A DNA stretch of 64,000 nucleotides from Rhodocyclales bacterium. GTDB taxonomy: Bacteria; Pseudomonadota; Gammaproteobacteria; Burkholderiales; Rhodocyclaceae. The first letter of the stretch is position 1. Every line of letters begins with the position of its first letter. The position numbers and the translations under genes were made by a program. The notes beneath the pieces were generated by a model. That model saw only the letters and a program-made list of their open reading frames with translations. It made no database searches and was not told the origin of the DNA. Shown here piece after piece: positions 38,418 through 50,977 of this stretch. Where the stretch lies: NCBI GenBank assembly GCA_028292505.1, contig JAQGMF010000016.1:1-64000 (forward strand), read 5' to 3'.

Positions 38418-40142
38418 ATGGCGGCAAATCCGCAAACAGCTCTGAGCGGCCTCGCTCGGGCACTCGTGCAACAAGGGCGGCTCAAGGAGGCCGACGCCGC
38501 CGCTTGCTCTTCTGCCAGCAACAGTGCAGGAGGCTTCGTGAGCGAAGTCGTGCAACGCGGTTTCATCAAATCCGTCGATCTCGCTGTGTTCAGCGCCGAA
38601 ATGTTCGGCTTCCCGATGCTGGATCTAGCATCGGTAGACGAAACGCATATTCCGCGCGACGCCATCGATCAGAAGCTGATTTCGAAGCACCAAGTCATTG
38701 CACTATCCAAACGCAATAACCGTGTCACGGTTGCGCTCGCTGATCCAACCAATCTGCGCGCATTAGACGAAATTCGCTTCCAGACGGGCATGACGGTCGA
38801 GCCGGTCGTCGTCGAAGTGGACAAGCTTGCGCCGCTGCTGGCGCGTCTGACCGAGAATACCGCGACGACACTGAGCAATCTCACTGTCGGCGACGAGTTC
38901 GACATGGGAGATCTGGGCGATGGGGTCGAATTCTCCGATGCCGAAACGGCTTCCGACACCTCCGGCGCGGATGTGGACGATGCTCCCGTTGTCCGCTTCA
39001 TTCAGAAAATGTTGATCGACGCCATCAACGAAGGGGCTTCGGATATCCATTTCGAACCCTACGAAAAGTTTTATCGCATTCGCTATCGCACGGATGGTGT
39101 GCTGCGCGAAATGGTCCAGCCACCTTTGGCATTGCGCGAGAAAATCGCGGCGCGTATCAAGGTCATTTCGCGCCTGGACATCGCCGAAAAACGCGTGCCC
39201 CAGGATGGCCGCATGAAGCTGGTGTTGTCGAAAACCAAGTCCATCGACTTCCGCGTTTCCACACTGCCGACGATGCATGGCGAAAAAATCGTCATGCGTA
39301 TTTTGGATGCAAGTTCCGCCATGCTGGGCGTCGATGTGCTCGGTTACGAGCCGGAACAAAAAGCCGCGCTTCTGGAAGCCGTCGGCCGCCCTTATGGCAT
39401 GGTATTGGTCACCGGTCCGACAGGTAGCGGCAAGACGGTATCGCTCTATACCTGTCTAAACATACTGAACAAAGCGGGCATCAATATTTCGACAGCTGAA
39501 GATCCTTGCGAAATCAACTTGCCAGGCATCAATCAGGTGACAATGAATGACCGCGCTGGGTTGACCTTCCCGGTGGCCCTCAAATCCTTCTTGCGCCAGG
39601 ATCCGGATGTCATCATGGTCGGCGAAATCCGCGATCTCGAAACGGCGGAAATCTCCATCAAGGCCGCGCAGACCGGTCACCTGGTCTTATCCACGCTGCA
39701 TACAAACGACGCGCCAACCACGCTGGAGCGTCTCAAGAACATGGGCGTGGCGCCCTTCAATATTGCTTCCAGCGTCATCATGATCACAGCTCAGCGCCTG
39801 GCGCGTCGGCTATGCACTTGCAAAAAACCGATCGACATTCCTGTTGAAGTGCTGATGCAGGCGGGCTTCTCCGAAGCCGATCTGGACGGCAGCTGGCAGG
39901 CCTTCGGCCCGAACGGTTGCGACCGTTGCAAGGGCAGTGGCTACAAGGGGCGCGTCGGTATTTACCAGGTCTTGCCGATTACCGAAGAAATCCAGCACAT
40001 CATCATGACTGGCGGCAATTCCATGGACATCGCTGCACAAGCGCAAGTCGAAGGTATCAAGGATCTGCGCCAGTCCGGCCTGCTCAAGGTCAAACAAGGC
40101 ATGACTTCCCTCGTGGAAGTTCTTGCCACCACTAACGAATAG
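38418..40142 (+). CDS. pilB: Type IV pilus extension ATPase PilB
   Basis: Cytoplasmic hexameric motor that powers pilus assembly. The N-terminal T2SSE_N domain (residues 1-140) is followed by the catalytic part with Walker A VTGPTGSGKTVSLYT (near 338), the Asp box EDPCEINLPGINQ, Walker B VIMVGEIRDLETAEI and the His box TGHLVLSTLHTNDAPTT. Tetracysteine zinc site: CTCKKP and CDRCKGSGYKGR. 574 residues. pilC starts 18 bp later. Confidence 0.97.
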   Translation: MAANPQTALSGLARALVQQGRLKEADAAACSSASNSAGGFVSEVVQRGFIKSVDLAVFSAEMFGFPMLDLASVDETHIPRDAIDQKLISKHQVIALSKRNNRVTVALADPTNLRALDEIRFQTGMTVEPVVVEVDKLAPLLARLTENTATTLSNLTVGDEFDMGDLGDGVEFSDAETASDTSGADVDDAPVVRFIQKMLIDAINEGASDIHFEPYEKFYRIRYRTDGVLREMVQPPLALREKIAARIKVISRLDIAEKRVPQDGRMKLVLSKTKSIDFRVSTLPTMHGEKIVMRILDASSAMLGVDVLGYEPEQKAALLEAVGRPYGMVLVTGPTGSGKTVSLYTCLNILNKAGINISTAEDPCEINLPGINQVTMNDRAGLTFPVALKSFLRQDPDVIMVGEIRDLETAEISIKAAQTGHLVLSTLHTNDAPTTLERLKNMGVAPFNIASSVIMITAQRLARRLCTCKKPIDIPVEVLMQAGFSEADLDGSWQAFGPNGCDRCKGSGYKGRVGIYQVLPITEEIQHIIMTGGNSMDIAAQAQVEGIKDLRQSGLLKVKQGMTSLVEVLATTNE

Positions 40143-40160
40143 CACGCCACAGGACATCAT

Positions 40161-41393
40161 ATGGCCACTGCAGCCCGCCCCCGCCGCGCCACCATAGTAC
40201 AGAAGGAAATCCTGTTCACCTGGGAAGGCAAAGACAAGTCCGGCAAGATCGTGCGCGGAGAAATGCGTGCAGCCACAGACAATGTGGTGCAAGCCGCATT
40301 GCGTCGTCAGGGTATATCGGTCCTCAAGATCAAGAAGCGCTCTTTTGCGCGCGGATCCAAAGTGAAACAGCGGGATATCGCCATCTTCACGCGTCAGCTG
40401 GCGACGATGATGCGGGCGGGTGTGCCACTTTTGCAATCCTTCGATATTGCCATCAAAGGCTCAGGCAATCCCGCCATGGCTCGCTTGATGAATGAGATTC
40501 GCAATGACGTCGAAACTGGTACGAGTCTGTCGCAGGCATTGCGGAAGCGGCCTGCGTATTTCGATACGCTCTATGCCAATCTAGTACAGGCCGGTGAACA
40601 ATCCGGCGCGCTGGAAAACTTGCTTGACCGTCTGGCGACGTACCAAGAAAAGATCATGGCAATCAAGAGCAAGATCAAGGCCGCAATGTTCTATCCTGCC
40701 GCCGTGGTCGTGGTCGCTGGTGCCGTAGTCACGGTCATGATGCTGTTTGTAATACCGCAGTTCAAGCAGGTTTTTACGAGCTTCGGAGCTGACCTGCCGG
40801 CCCCAACACTTTTTGTGATGGCGATTTCAGATTTTTTTGTCGCGCATGCTTTTATTGTGTTCGCTGCGCTTATTGGTACGGTAGTGGGGCTGATGTATGC
40901 CTACAAGCGCTCGCCCCAGATGCAGGCCACAATGGATCGACTTATTCTGCAAGTCCCGGTCATCGGCGACATTATTCGAAAAGCTACCATTGCGCGCTGG
41001 ACGCGCACCTTGGCAACCATGTTCGCCGCGGGTGTTCCTCTCGTCGAAGCGCTGGACTCCGTAGCAGGTGCAGCGGGCAATCGCGTTTACATGGCAGCGA
41101 CGAGAAATATTCAGAACGAAGTCGCTACTGGCACCAGCCTGACGGTGGCAATGCAAGCGTCAGGCGTATTTCCCGCAATGGTCGTGCAAATGGTTTCGAT
41201 CGGCGAAGAGTCGGGCCAGCTCGACAGCATGTGCGGCAAGGTCTCAGACTTCTTTGAAAGGGAAGTGGACGACATGGTGGCGGGCCTTTCGCAACTGCTT
41301 GAACCAATCATTATCGTGTTCTTGGGCACGATCATTGGCGGTTTGGTTGTTGCCATGTATCTGCCCATTTTCAAGCTTGGCGAGGTTGTCTAA
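40161..41393 (+). CDS. pilC: Type IV pilus inner-membrane platform protein PilC
   Basis: Polytopic platform protein with two T2SSF domains (about residues 75-200 and 275-400): FTRQLATMMRAGVPLLQSFDI and its repeat WTRTLATMFAAGVPLVEALDSVAG. Three transmembrane segments, the last ending IGGLVVAMYLPIFKLGEVV. 410 residues. It interacts with PilB and the pilus base. It overlaps nothing, and pilD begins 41 bp after it. Confidence 0.97.
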   Translation: MATAARPRRATIVQKEILFTWEGKDKSGKIVRGEMRAATDNVVQAALRRQGISVLKIKKRSFARGSKVKQRDIAIFTRQLATMMRAGVPLLQSFDIAIKGSGNPAMARLMNEIRNDVETGTSLSQALRKRPAYFDTLYANLVQAGEQSGALENLLDRLATYQEKIMAIKSKIKAAMFYPAAVVVVAGAVVTVMMLFVIPQFKQVFTSFGADLPAPTLFVMAISDFFVAHAFIVFAALIGTVVGLMYAYKRSPQMQATMDRLILQVPVIGDIIRKATIARWTRTLATMFAAGVPLVEALDSVAGAAGNRVYMAATRNIQNEVATGTSLTVAMQASGVFPAMVVQMVSIGEESGQLDSMCGKVSDFFEREVDDMVAGLSQLLEPIIIVFLGTIIGGLVVAMYLPIFKLGEVV

Positions 41394-41433
41394 TCTTGAT
41401 TTCAACAATCCAAATGCAGGGCTCGAATCCCCG

Positions 41434-42351
41434 ATGATTGCGTATCTTCAGGACACCTTGCTCTTGGTTGTCACTTGCAGTTTGTTAGGTCTCGCAGTCG
41501 GTAGTTTCCTGAACGTCGTCATTTACCGGCTGCCTCGCATGTTGGAGCACGAGTGGCAACATGAGGCCATTGAGATGCTGGCGGAATATCTTCCGGCAAC
41601 GCTTCAAGACGCCTTGAAGGATTGGCGCCTCGAACAGCAAAAGCTCCGTGGAAGCGACGCAGGTGCAATCAAACGCTACAACCTCGCGACCCCACGTTCA
41701 AGTTGCCCGCACTGCGGTCACCTCATAACCGCAATCGAGAATATCCCAATCGTCAGCTACGCCGTTCTGCGCGGACGTTGCAGTCATTGCAAAGCGCCCA
41801 TCAGCGTGCGCTATCCGCTGGTGGAGCTGATCACTGGCGTACTGTCCGCAAGCGTCGCCTGGCATTTCGGTTTTGGCTTTGCGTGTCTCGGGGCTCTGGT
41901 ATTTGTCTGGTGCATGGTGGCGCTGTGCTTTATCGATCTCGACACCATGCTATTGCCCGACGACATCACGCTTCCCTTGCTGTGGCTTGGTTTGCTGCTC
42001 AACGTGGGGGACGTATTCACCAATTTGTCGAGCGCGGTAATCGGTGCAGTCGCGGGCTACCTCACGCTCTGGTCGGTTTACTGGTTATTCAAATTGGTGA
42101 CCGGCAAGGAAGGCATGGGCTATGGTGATTTCAAATTACTTGGCGCCATTGGCGCATGGCTGGGGTGGCAGGTACTGCCAGTTGTGATCCTGCTTTCGTC
42201 CTTAGTGGGGGCCATCGTCGGAATCTCACTGATGGTCTTCGCGAAGCATGGTCGCGAGACCCCCATTCCGTTTGGCCCGTACCTGGCGGCCGCAGGCGTA
42301 CTGGCCCTGTTCTTCGGCAAACAGCTCGCCGCTCTGATGGTGCCCATCTGA
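41434..42351 (+). CDS. pilD: Prepilin leader peptidase/N-methyltransferase PilD
   Basis: Aspartic membrane peptidase that cleaves prepilin leaders and methylates the new N-terminus. Eight helices. The cytoplasmic zinc domain shows CPHCGH and CSHCKAP, and the two catalytic Asp lie in FIDLDTMLLPD and GMGYGDFKLLGAIGAWLG. 305 residues from ATG 41434; the frame upstream of this overlaps pilC in another frame and is not coding. It probably processes the minor pilins at 53-60 kb. Confidence 0.96.
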   Translation: MIAYLQDTLLLVVTCSLLGLAVGSFLNVVIYRLPRMLEHEWQHEAIEMLAEYLPATLQDALKDWRLEQQKLRGSDAGAIKRYNLATPRSSCPHCGHLITAIENIPIVSYAVLRGRCSHCKAPISVRYPLVELITGVLSASVAWHFGFGFACLGALVFVWCMVALCFIDLDTMLLPDDITLPLLWLGLLLNVGDVFTNLSSAVIGAVAGYLTLWSVYWLFKLVTGKEGMGYGDFKLLGAIGAWLGWQVLPVVILLSSLVGAIVGISLMVFAKHGRETPIPFGPYLAAAGVLALFFGKQLAALMVPI

Positions 42352-42471
42352 GCGCTTGAGATGGGCTAATCTGCCCCCAGTTATCGTATCGGCGTGCCGC
42401 TGCTTTCTCATGCTGCGATGCGTTAAACTCGACCCTATCTGATCGAACAATATTGCTGTAGGGAGCCTGAA

Positions 42472-42768
42472 ATGCCCATCTATGAATATCGCTGTGGCGA
42501 CTGCGGTCAGCGGAAAGACCATCTGCAGAAAATCAGTGAGGATCCCATTGAGACCTGTCCGGCATGTGGCGGTAAGTCTTATGCAAAAGCGGTCACTGCC
42601 GCGGGTTTCCAGCTCAAGGGGAGCGGCTGGTACGCAACCGATTTCAAGAGCGGCGGCGCATCCAAAACACCAGAAGCCAGCGCCGAGAGCACGCCTAAAA
42701 CCGACACGGCGACAAAGCCAGAGGGTTCGACAGGCAGCGCCTGCAGTCCTGGCTGTGCGTGTCACTGA
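42472..42768 (+). CDS. FmdB-type zinc ribbon regulator/small protein
   Basis: 98 residues with MPIYEYRCGDCG and CPACGG: the four Cys of the FmdB/CxxC_CXXC_SSSS zinc ribbon. The SGWYATDFK segment and a low-complexity acidic/Thr tail (ASAESTPKTDTATKPEG), ending in a Cys-rich CSPGCACH, are typical of the betaproteobacterial form. Function is not established. It lies directly ahead of DUF502 and aspS, as in many betaproteobacteria. Confidence 0.92.
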   Translation: MPIYEYRCGDCGQRKDHLQKISEDPIETCPACGGKSYAKAVTAAGFQLKGSGWYATDFKSGGASKTPEASAESTPKTDTATKPEGSTGSACSPGCACH

Positions 42769-42776
42769 GTCGCTTG

Positions 42777-43376
42777 ATGAAAAAATATTTGATTACCGGC
42801 CTTCTTGTCTGGGTACCTTTGGCCATCACGATCTGGGTGTTGCAACTGCTCGTCAATTCCCTCGACAAGAGCATGCTGCTATTGCCCGAACATTGGCGTC
42901 CGCAGGAATGGCTGGGTTTCGAAATATGGGGCCTTGGTGCGGTGCTGACCATTCTCGCCGTGCTGCTCACCGGCGTCATCGCGTCGAACTTCTTCGGTCA
43001 GCGTCTGTTGAAGATGTCGGAAAACGTGTTGTCGCGCATTCCCGTCGTCAAGTCGATCTACATGAGCGTCAAACAGGTTTCGGATACCTTGCTCGGGCCG
43101 GGCGGTCAGGCTTTTCGTCATGCAGTACTGGTCCAGTATCCGCACGCGGGTTGCTGGACGATTGGCTTCCAGACCGGTCTGCCGGCCAGTGAAGTAGCGG
43201 CGCACTTGCCCGATGAGTGCATCAATGTGTATGTGCCCACCACACCGAACCCGACTTCGGGATTCTTCCTGATGTTCCCGAGAAAAGATGTCGTGGAACT
43301 GAAGATGTCGGTCGATGCCGCGCTCAAGCACATCATTTCAATGGGTGTCGTGCCTCCTGACGGTGGCGGCCATTGA
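42777..43376 (+). CDS. DUF502 family membrane protein
   Basis: Two-helix membrane protein (KYLITGLLVWVPLAITIWVLQLLV and the GAVLTILAVLLTGVIASNF segment) with the conserved cytosolic part RIPVVKSIYMSVKQVSDTL and VYVPTTPNPTSGFFLMFPRKD. Function unknown. ATG at 42777 begins the homology (199 residues); a GTG at 42759 is possible and would overlap the FmdB stop. It is part of the FmdB-DUF502-aspS run. Confidence 0.9.
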   Translation: MKKYLITGLLVWVPLAITIWVLQLLVNSLDKSMLLLPEHWRPQEWLGFEIWGLGAVLTILAVLLTGVIASNFFGQRLLKMSENVLSRIPVVKSIYMSVKQVSDTLLGPGGQAFRHAVLVQYPHAGCWTIGFQTGLPASEVAAHLPDECINVYVPTTPNPTSGFFLMFPRKDVVELKMSVDAALKHIISMGVVPPDGGGH

Positions 43377-43580
43377 ACTTTGGCGAAAATCCGGCACACT
43401 ACGCGGCCATGAAAATTTCCCTCTTCCTATTCATCCTTCCTTGCTGTGCTCGCAGCGACCCCTTGCGAAATTGCAAGGGTTGAGCGCGTCATCGGCGCTC
43501 AGCCCTGCCGATCAGCCATAGACCTCGGAACAGCATGGCAACACCGCTGTCCAGCAAAAACAAATCATCCGGAGCTCTAA
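43377..43580 (+). promoter_or_regulatory. aspS leader region with a 24-codon frame and two hairpins
   Basis: Contains ATG 43409 to TGA 43483, coding a short hydrophobic peptide beginning MKISLFLFILPCC. Two hairpins follow: CCCTTGC / GCAAGGG (43460-43479) and GAGCGC / GCGCTC (43482-43500). The peptide ends inside the first hairpin. Only one Asp codon is present, so classic Asp attenuation is not evident. The aspS ribosome site is weak (CCGGAG at 43571-43576). Confidence 0.35.
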
Positions 43581-45374
<1,794 letters not shown>

Positions 45375-45389
45375 TGTTTTCTCGCAATG

Positions 45390-45424
45390 AAAAAGCCGGA
45401 ATGATTCAGGTCATCCGGCTTTTT
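45390..45424. terminator. Rho-independent terminator after aspS
   Basis: AAAAAGCCGGA pairs with TCCGGCTTTTT across a 13-nt loop, 15 bp beyond the aspS stop. Confidence 0.9.
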
Positions 45425-45499
45425 TATTGCCGACGCTTTCATTGATTGCACACGAATTGCCGCTGCCGACATGCAAGCCAATCTAATGCCAACATCATT

Positions 45500-47590
45500 G
45501 TGATTACGAAAACACTCAATCTCTCTGTCGCACCGCCGATCGCCGCGTCAAGGCCGAAGCGTCTCAACGCGCATGGCCATACACGCATCGACCCCTATTT
45601 CTGGCTGCACCAGCAAGGCTCGAAAGCGCTCATCGATTACCTCGACGCCGAGAATGCTTACGCCGAAGCGACACTCGCACCCACCAAACCGCTGCAGGAA
45701 CAGCTCTACGCCGAGATGCTGGACCGCATCGAGGAAGACGACCAGTCGGTCCCGGTCAAACTGGGGCCGTGGATGTATTACAGCCGCATGGTCAGCGGCA
45801 AGGCGTATGCGATTCACGCGCGCAAGCGTATCGATGAAGCAGGCTGGGAACATTCACCTGAAGAATTGCTGTTCGACGAGAACATCGCCGCTGCGGGCAA
45901 GCCCTTCTACGAGCTGGGCGATTTCGAAATCAGTCCGGACGGACGTTATCTGGCCTGGACCGAAGACACGCGCGGCAATCGGCAATACCGGTTGAGCATT
46001 CGTGACCTCGCCACGGGGAAAACCCGGCGCATGCATCGCGAACGCGTCACGAGCGTTGTCTGGGCAAATGACAACAGCACGCTCTTCTACACTGTCGAAG
46101 ACGCCGTCACGCAGCGCTCATGCGAGATGTGGCGATATCGGCCAGACGAGGCGCAGGACAGCCTGCGCTACACCGAGCGCGATGAACGCTTCTCGCTCTC
46201 GTTGATGCGCACACGCAGCAATGGCTTTCTCGTGCTCAGTTCGGGCAGCCACACCACCAACGAGCTACGTCTTCTGCCCGCCGATCAGCCGCTGGCGCGC
46301 TGGAAAATATTCGCGCGGCGCCGCGCCAACATCGAATACGAGGTTGATCACCATCCTGATCACCACGGCGATCGCCTGCTGGTGCGCGTCAATGACACGG
46401 GACCGAACTTCCGTCTGATCGAAACTTCCATTGACGATTGGCGACGCGAAGCCTGGCGAGAGCTGCTGCCGCATGATGACGATGTCGTACTCGAAGGTGT
46501 CGATCTTTGGCGCGACTGGCAAGTGCTGTCATTGCGTGTGCGCGGGCAACAGGTCTTGCGTGTGACCACGCTCGCCTCGGGCGACACGCACGACATTGCC
46601 TTCGACGAGCCCGCTTGCTCGGTGGAAATCGAAGACCTGCCTGAATGGGAATCGCCCTTCCTGCGCTATGAGTTCGAGTCACTGACCACGCCCGATTCGG
46701 TCTTCGATTACGAACCGCTCGCGCGTCGCGCAAGCCTCGTCAAGCAGACACGCGTACTCGGCGGCTTCGATGCAACGCACTACATCAGCGAGCGCATCGA
46801 AGCGTTGGCATCCGATGGCACATGCATACCGGTGTCATTAGTGCGGCGGCGCGACACACCATTGAACGGACAGGCGCCACTATGGCTCGAAGGCTACGGC
46901 GCCTATGGCATTGCTATCGACCCGTGGTTCTCCAGCACGCGCCTTTCGCTGCTCGATCGCGGCTGGATATTTGCCATCGCCCACGTGCGCGGTGGCGGCG
47001 AATTGGGGCAGTGCTGGCATGACGGTGGACGACTGCGGCACAAGCACAACAGCTTCAGCGACTACATCGCGTGCGCCGAGATGCTGATCGCCAAAGGTTA
47101 CACAGCGACGCAGCGCATCGTGGCACAGGGCGGCAGCGCGGGTGGCCTATTGATCGGCGCAGTGCTCAACCTGCGCCCCGAATTGTTCGGCGCGGCGATC
47201 CTCGAAGTGCCTTTCGTCGATGTGGTCACGACCATGCTCGATGCCGGCCTGCCACTGACCATCGGCGAATATGAGGAATGGGGCAACCCGGCTCGGCGCG
47301 CCGACTACCATCGATTGCTGGCTTATTCACCGTACGACAATGTCATCAAGACAGCATATCCACCGATTCTTGTCGAAGCGGGACTGCATGACAGCCAGGT
47401 AATGGTGCGCGAGCCTGCCAAATATGTCGCCAAGCTGCGCACGCTCAAGACCGACCGCAACCCCCTGCTGCTGATCACCAGCATGGATGCCGGGCACGGC
47501 GGCGCCTCCGGCCGCTACGACAGCCTGCGCGAGCGTGCGCGTCAGCTCGCCTTTGCGCTTGTGATACTGGACAGCAGCGACAAGCCATAA
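45500..47590 (+). CDS. Prolyl oligopeptidase family S9 peptidase (oligopeptidase B-like)
   Basis: Serine peptidase with an N-terminal seven-bladed propeller (about residues 60-400) and an alpha/beta hydrolase domain. The nucleophile lies in VAQGGSAGGLLIGAVLN; the Asp/His follow in VEAGLHDSQVMVREP and MDAGHGGASGRYDSLRE. The start PPIAASRPKRLNAHG and RIDPYFWLH match oligopeptidase B. Start is uncertain: GTG at 45500 is used, while TTG 45446 would add 18 residues. Substrates are short peptides with basic residues in this family. Confidence 0.9.
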   Translation: MITKTLNLSVAPPIAASRPKRLNAHGHTRIDPYFWLHQQGSKALIDYLDAENAYAEATLAPTKPLQEQLYAEMLDRIEEDDQSVPVKLGPWMYYSRMVSGKAYAIHARKRIDEAGWEHSPEELLFDENIAAAGKPFYELGDFEISPDGRYLAWTEDTRGNRQYRLSIRDLATGKTRRMHRERVTSVVWANDNSTLFYTVEDAVTQRSCEMWRYRPDEAQDSLRYTERDERFSLSLMRTRSNGFLVLSSGSHTTNELRLLPADQPLARWKIFARRRANIEYEVDHHPDHHGDRLLVRVNDTGPNFRLIETSIDDWRREAWRELLPHDDDVVLEGVDLWRDWQVLSLRVRGQQVLRVTTLASGDTHDIAFDEPACSVEIEDLPEWESPFLRYEFESLTTPDSVFDYEPLARRASLVKQTRVLGGFDATHYISERIEALASDGTCIPVSLVRRRDTPLNGQAPLWLEGYGAYGIAIDPWFSSTRLSLLDRGWIFAIAHVRGGGELGQCWHDGGRLRHKHNSFSDYIACAEMLIAKGYTATQRIVAQGGSAGGLLIGAVLNLRPELFGAAILEVPFVDVVTTMLDAGLPLTIGEYEEWGNPARRADYHRLLAYSPYDNVIKTAYPPILVEAGLHDSQVMVREPAKYVAKLRTLKTDRNPLLLITSMDAGHGGASGRYDSLRERARQLAFALVILDSSDKP

Positions 47591-47707
47591 GGCTTGGCTC
47601 AGGGCATTGCGGCGCCCCTAAAGAAAACAGCCCCCGTTGCCGTTGCCTATGGTTGCAAGCTCTATTGCTCCACCGTCGCCTCCAACAGGACAGCCAACCG
47701 CTCAGCC

Positions 47708-49336
47708 ATGCCGCAAGAAATCAGCGATATCTCGGTGATGATCGTCGAATCGAACGCCGCCATGCGCACCCAATTGCGCAATATGCTGACCATGTGCGGC
47801 ATTTCGACGGTCAATCTGGCGGTGACGGCAGGCGTGGCCATCCGCAAGCTGCGCGAAATCAATTTCGACATCATCCTGTGCGAATACCACCTCGGCGAAG
47901 GTCAGGACGGTCAGCACTTGCTGGAAGACCTGCGTCATCACCACCTGATTCCGCTGTGGACGGTTTTCATCATGATCACCGGCGAAAGCTCCTACGAACG
48001 CGTCGTCAGCGCGGTGGAGTTGGCGCCGAACGACTACATTCTCAAACCCTTTTCGTCGGACAAGCTGCTCGATCGCCTCTCCAAAGCGCTCACCAAGCGC
48101 GATGCCTTCATGCCGACGTATAAGCTGGTCGAGGCCGGCAACTTGCTTGACGCCATCGATGCTTGCCGCAAAGGCGAGAAGGACCACACGGTTTTCCTCA
48201 TCGACTTCCTGCGTCTTCGCGCGGAACTTCATCTCGCAGCGGGACAATCCACTGAGGCGCAAGAAATCTATTCGCAGGTACTGGACACGAAAGCCGTGCC
48301 CTGGGCCAAGCTCGGCCTGGCGAAAACCCTGTTCATGCAAAAACGTTTTGACGAAGCTGAGCAGAGTTTCTCCGAGTTGATCCAAGAAAATTCGCAGTAC
48401 ATGGACGCCTATGATTGGCTGGCACGCACCCGCGAGTCGCTGGGCCAACTCGAAGGCGCACAACAAACGCTACAGGATGCCGTCAAGGTTTCGCCGCACA
48501 CGACGCGCCGCCTGCGCAAGCTCGGCGAAGTCTCGAACGAATTGGGCGATCACGAAACCGCCATCAAGACCATGTCGGAAGTGGTCCGCAAGGGCAAGTA
48601 TTCGGATTTTCGCGACCCGGAAGATCACGTGCTGCTCGTCAAAGCTCAATTGCAGGCCGGCGACATGACTGCCGCCAACGCGACGCTGCGCGACATGGAG
48701 CGCAGCATGGACGGTCTGGCCAAGACACCGCTGTGCAAAGCCCTGTCAACGGCAATGGTGGCAACGCAAGCAGGCGACGCCGAGGGAGCAAGTGCCGCGC
48801 TCGACGACGCCATCAAGCACAACGACCCCCGACTCGGCGCAACGCTGGCGCTGAAGAAAGACCTGGCGCGTATCTGCATCGAAAACAAACGCGACGAAGA
48901 AGCGGCCGAAGTCATCATGGACGTCATGCGCCACGCAGCCGATGACGAGGCGGTCGAACGCATCAAGAATATGCTGGTGGAATTAGGTCGGCCGGAACTC
49001 GGCGAGCAACTCGCCAACCGTGTCAAGGAAGAGGTCAAGGATCTCATGGCGCAGGGCGCGCAACTGGCCCAACGTGGCGACTTCGATGGCTCCGTCAGGC
49101 AGATGATGCAAGCCGTCAACAAGATGCCGGGCAACAACAACGTACTTTTCAACGCCTCACTGGCACTTCTCAAACACATCGAAAACCTCGGCTGGAATCC
49201 GCGCTTCGCCTCGGACGCGCGCTCCTACATCGAACGCGTTCGCAAGCAGGACCCCGGCAACGAGCGTCTCAAAGCCATCACCTCGTACTTCCACGCCTTG
49301 CTCAAGAAGCACGGCGTCAAAGCCAACGAGTTCTGA
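47708..49336 (+). CDS. Receiver domain protein with TPR repeats; Glu at the phospho-acceptor site
   Basis: 542 residues. N-terminal receiver (about 7-130) and about ten TPR-like helical repeats after residue 150 (AKLGLAKTLFMQKRFDEAEQSF, AYDWLARTRESLGQLEGAQQ, RGDFDGSVRQMM). The receiver keeps the Thr (IMITGES) and Lys (YILKPF), but the phospho-acceptor segment reads IILCEYHLG with Glu in place of Asp, and the N-terminal acidic pair is VESN. It may therefore be locked in an active-like state or signal by binding. Start ATG 47708; no ribosome site decides it. Partner and output are unknown. Confidence 0.82.
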   Translation: MPQEISDISVMIVESNAAMRTQLRNMLTMCGISTVNLAVTAGVAIRKLREINFDIILCEYHLGEGQDGQHLLEDLRHHHLIPLWTVFIMITGESSYERVVSAVELAPNDYILKPFSSDKLLDRLSKALTKRDAFMPTYKLVEAGNLLDAIDACRKGEKDHTVFLIDFLRLRAELHLAAGQSTEAQEIYSQVLDTKAVPWAKLGLAKTLFMQKRFDEAEQSFSELIQENSQYMDAYDWLARTRESLGQLEGAQQTLQDAVKVSPHTTRRLRKLGEVSNELGDHETAIKTMSEVVRKGKYSDFRDPEDHVLLVKAQLQAGDMTAANATLRDMERSMDGLAKTPLCKALSTAMVATQAGDAEGASAALDDAIKHNDPRLGATLALKKDLARICIENKRDEEAAEVIMDVMRHAADDEAVERIKNMLVELGRPELGEQLANRVKEEVKDLMAQGAQLAQRGDFDGSVRQMMQAVNKMPGNNNVLFNASLALLKHIENLGWNPRFASDARSYIERVRKQDPGNERLKAITSYFHALLKKHGVKANEF

Positions 49337-49515
49337 ATTCGGCGTGCTCCCGCCCCGCGCAAACGGGTAAAAATGCGCGATAATTCACGGTCATCCGGCT
49401 GCCCCCGTGCAGCCCTCCATAGCCCAGCGCCGTGGAGCATCCCTTGTCTTGCACCGGGTTTGTCGTTGGCACAGGCCCGGCATCTGAACAATTCGTCCTA
49501 AAGGAAACTCGCAAC

Positions 49516-50760
<1,245 letters not shown>

Positions 50761-50775
50761 GATCGCATCGCCACA

Positions 50776-50808
50776 ACAAAAAAGCCCGCAGTCAGCGGGC
50801 TTTTTTGT
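50776..50808. terminator. Rho-independent terminator after icd
   Basis: ACAAAAAAGCCCGC / GCGGGCTTTTTTGT with an AGTCA loop, 15 bp beyond the icd stop. Symmetric, so it also ends the small leftward gene at 50825-50977. Confidence 0.92.
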
Positions 50809-50824
50809 TTGTGCACTCTCGCGA

Positions 50825-50977
50825 TCAGAGCGGCTTCTTTTGCTTGAAGTGGCACTCTGCCTGATAAACAGCACGCATCACTGAACGTGGCATGCCCATG
50901 AACAGGCGCTTGGCAGCCTTGCTCAGACTGCGACGTTCGATCGAAGAGCGACGCTTGCGGTTGGTCGTAGTGGCCAT
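50825..50977 (-). CDS. Small basic protein, 50 residues, unknown function
   Basis: Leftward frame from ATG 50977 to TGA 50825, beginning MATTTNRKRRSSIERRSLSK and ending CHFKQKKPL. It is strongly basic (many Lys/Arg) with a helical amphipathic middle (AAKRLFMGMPRSVMRAVYQA). AGGAGA lies ten bases before the ATG, a strong ribosome site, which makes it credible. It is probably nucleic-acid or ribosome associated by charge alone. I do not recognise a family. It ends at the shared terminator. Confidence 0.75.
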   Translation of the reverse strand: MATTTNRKRRSSIERRSLSKAAKRLFMGMPRSVMRAVYQAECHFKQKKPL

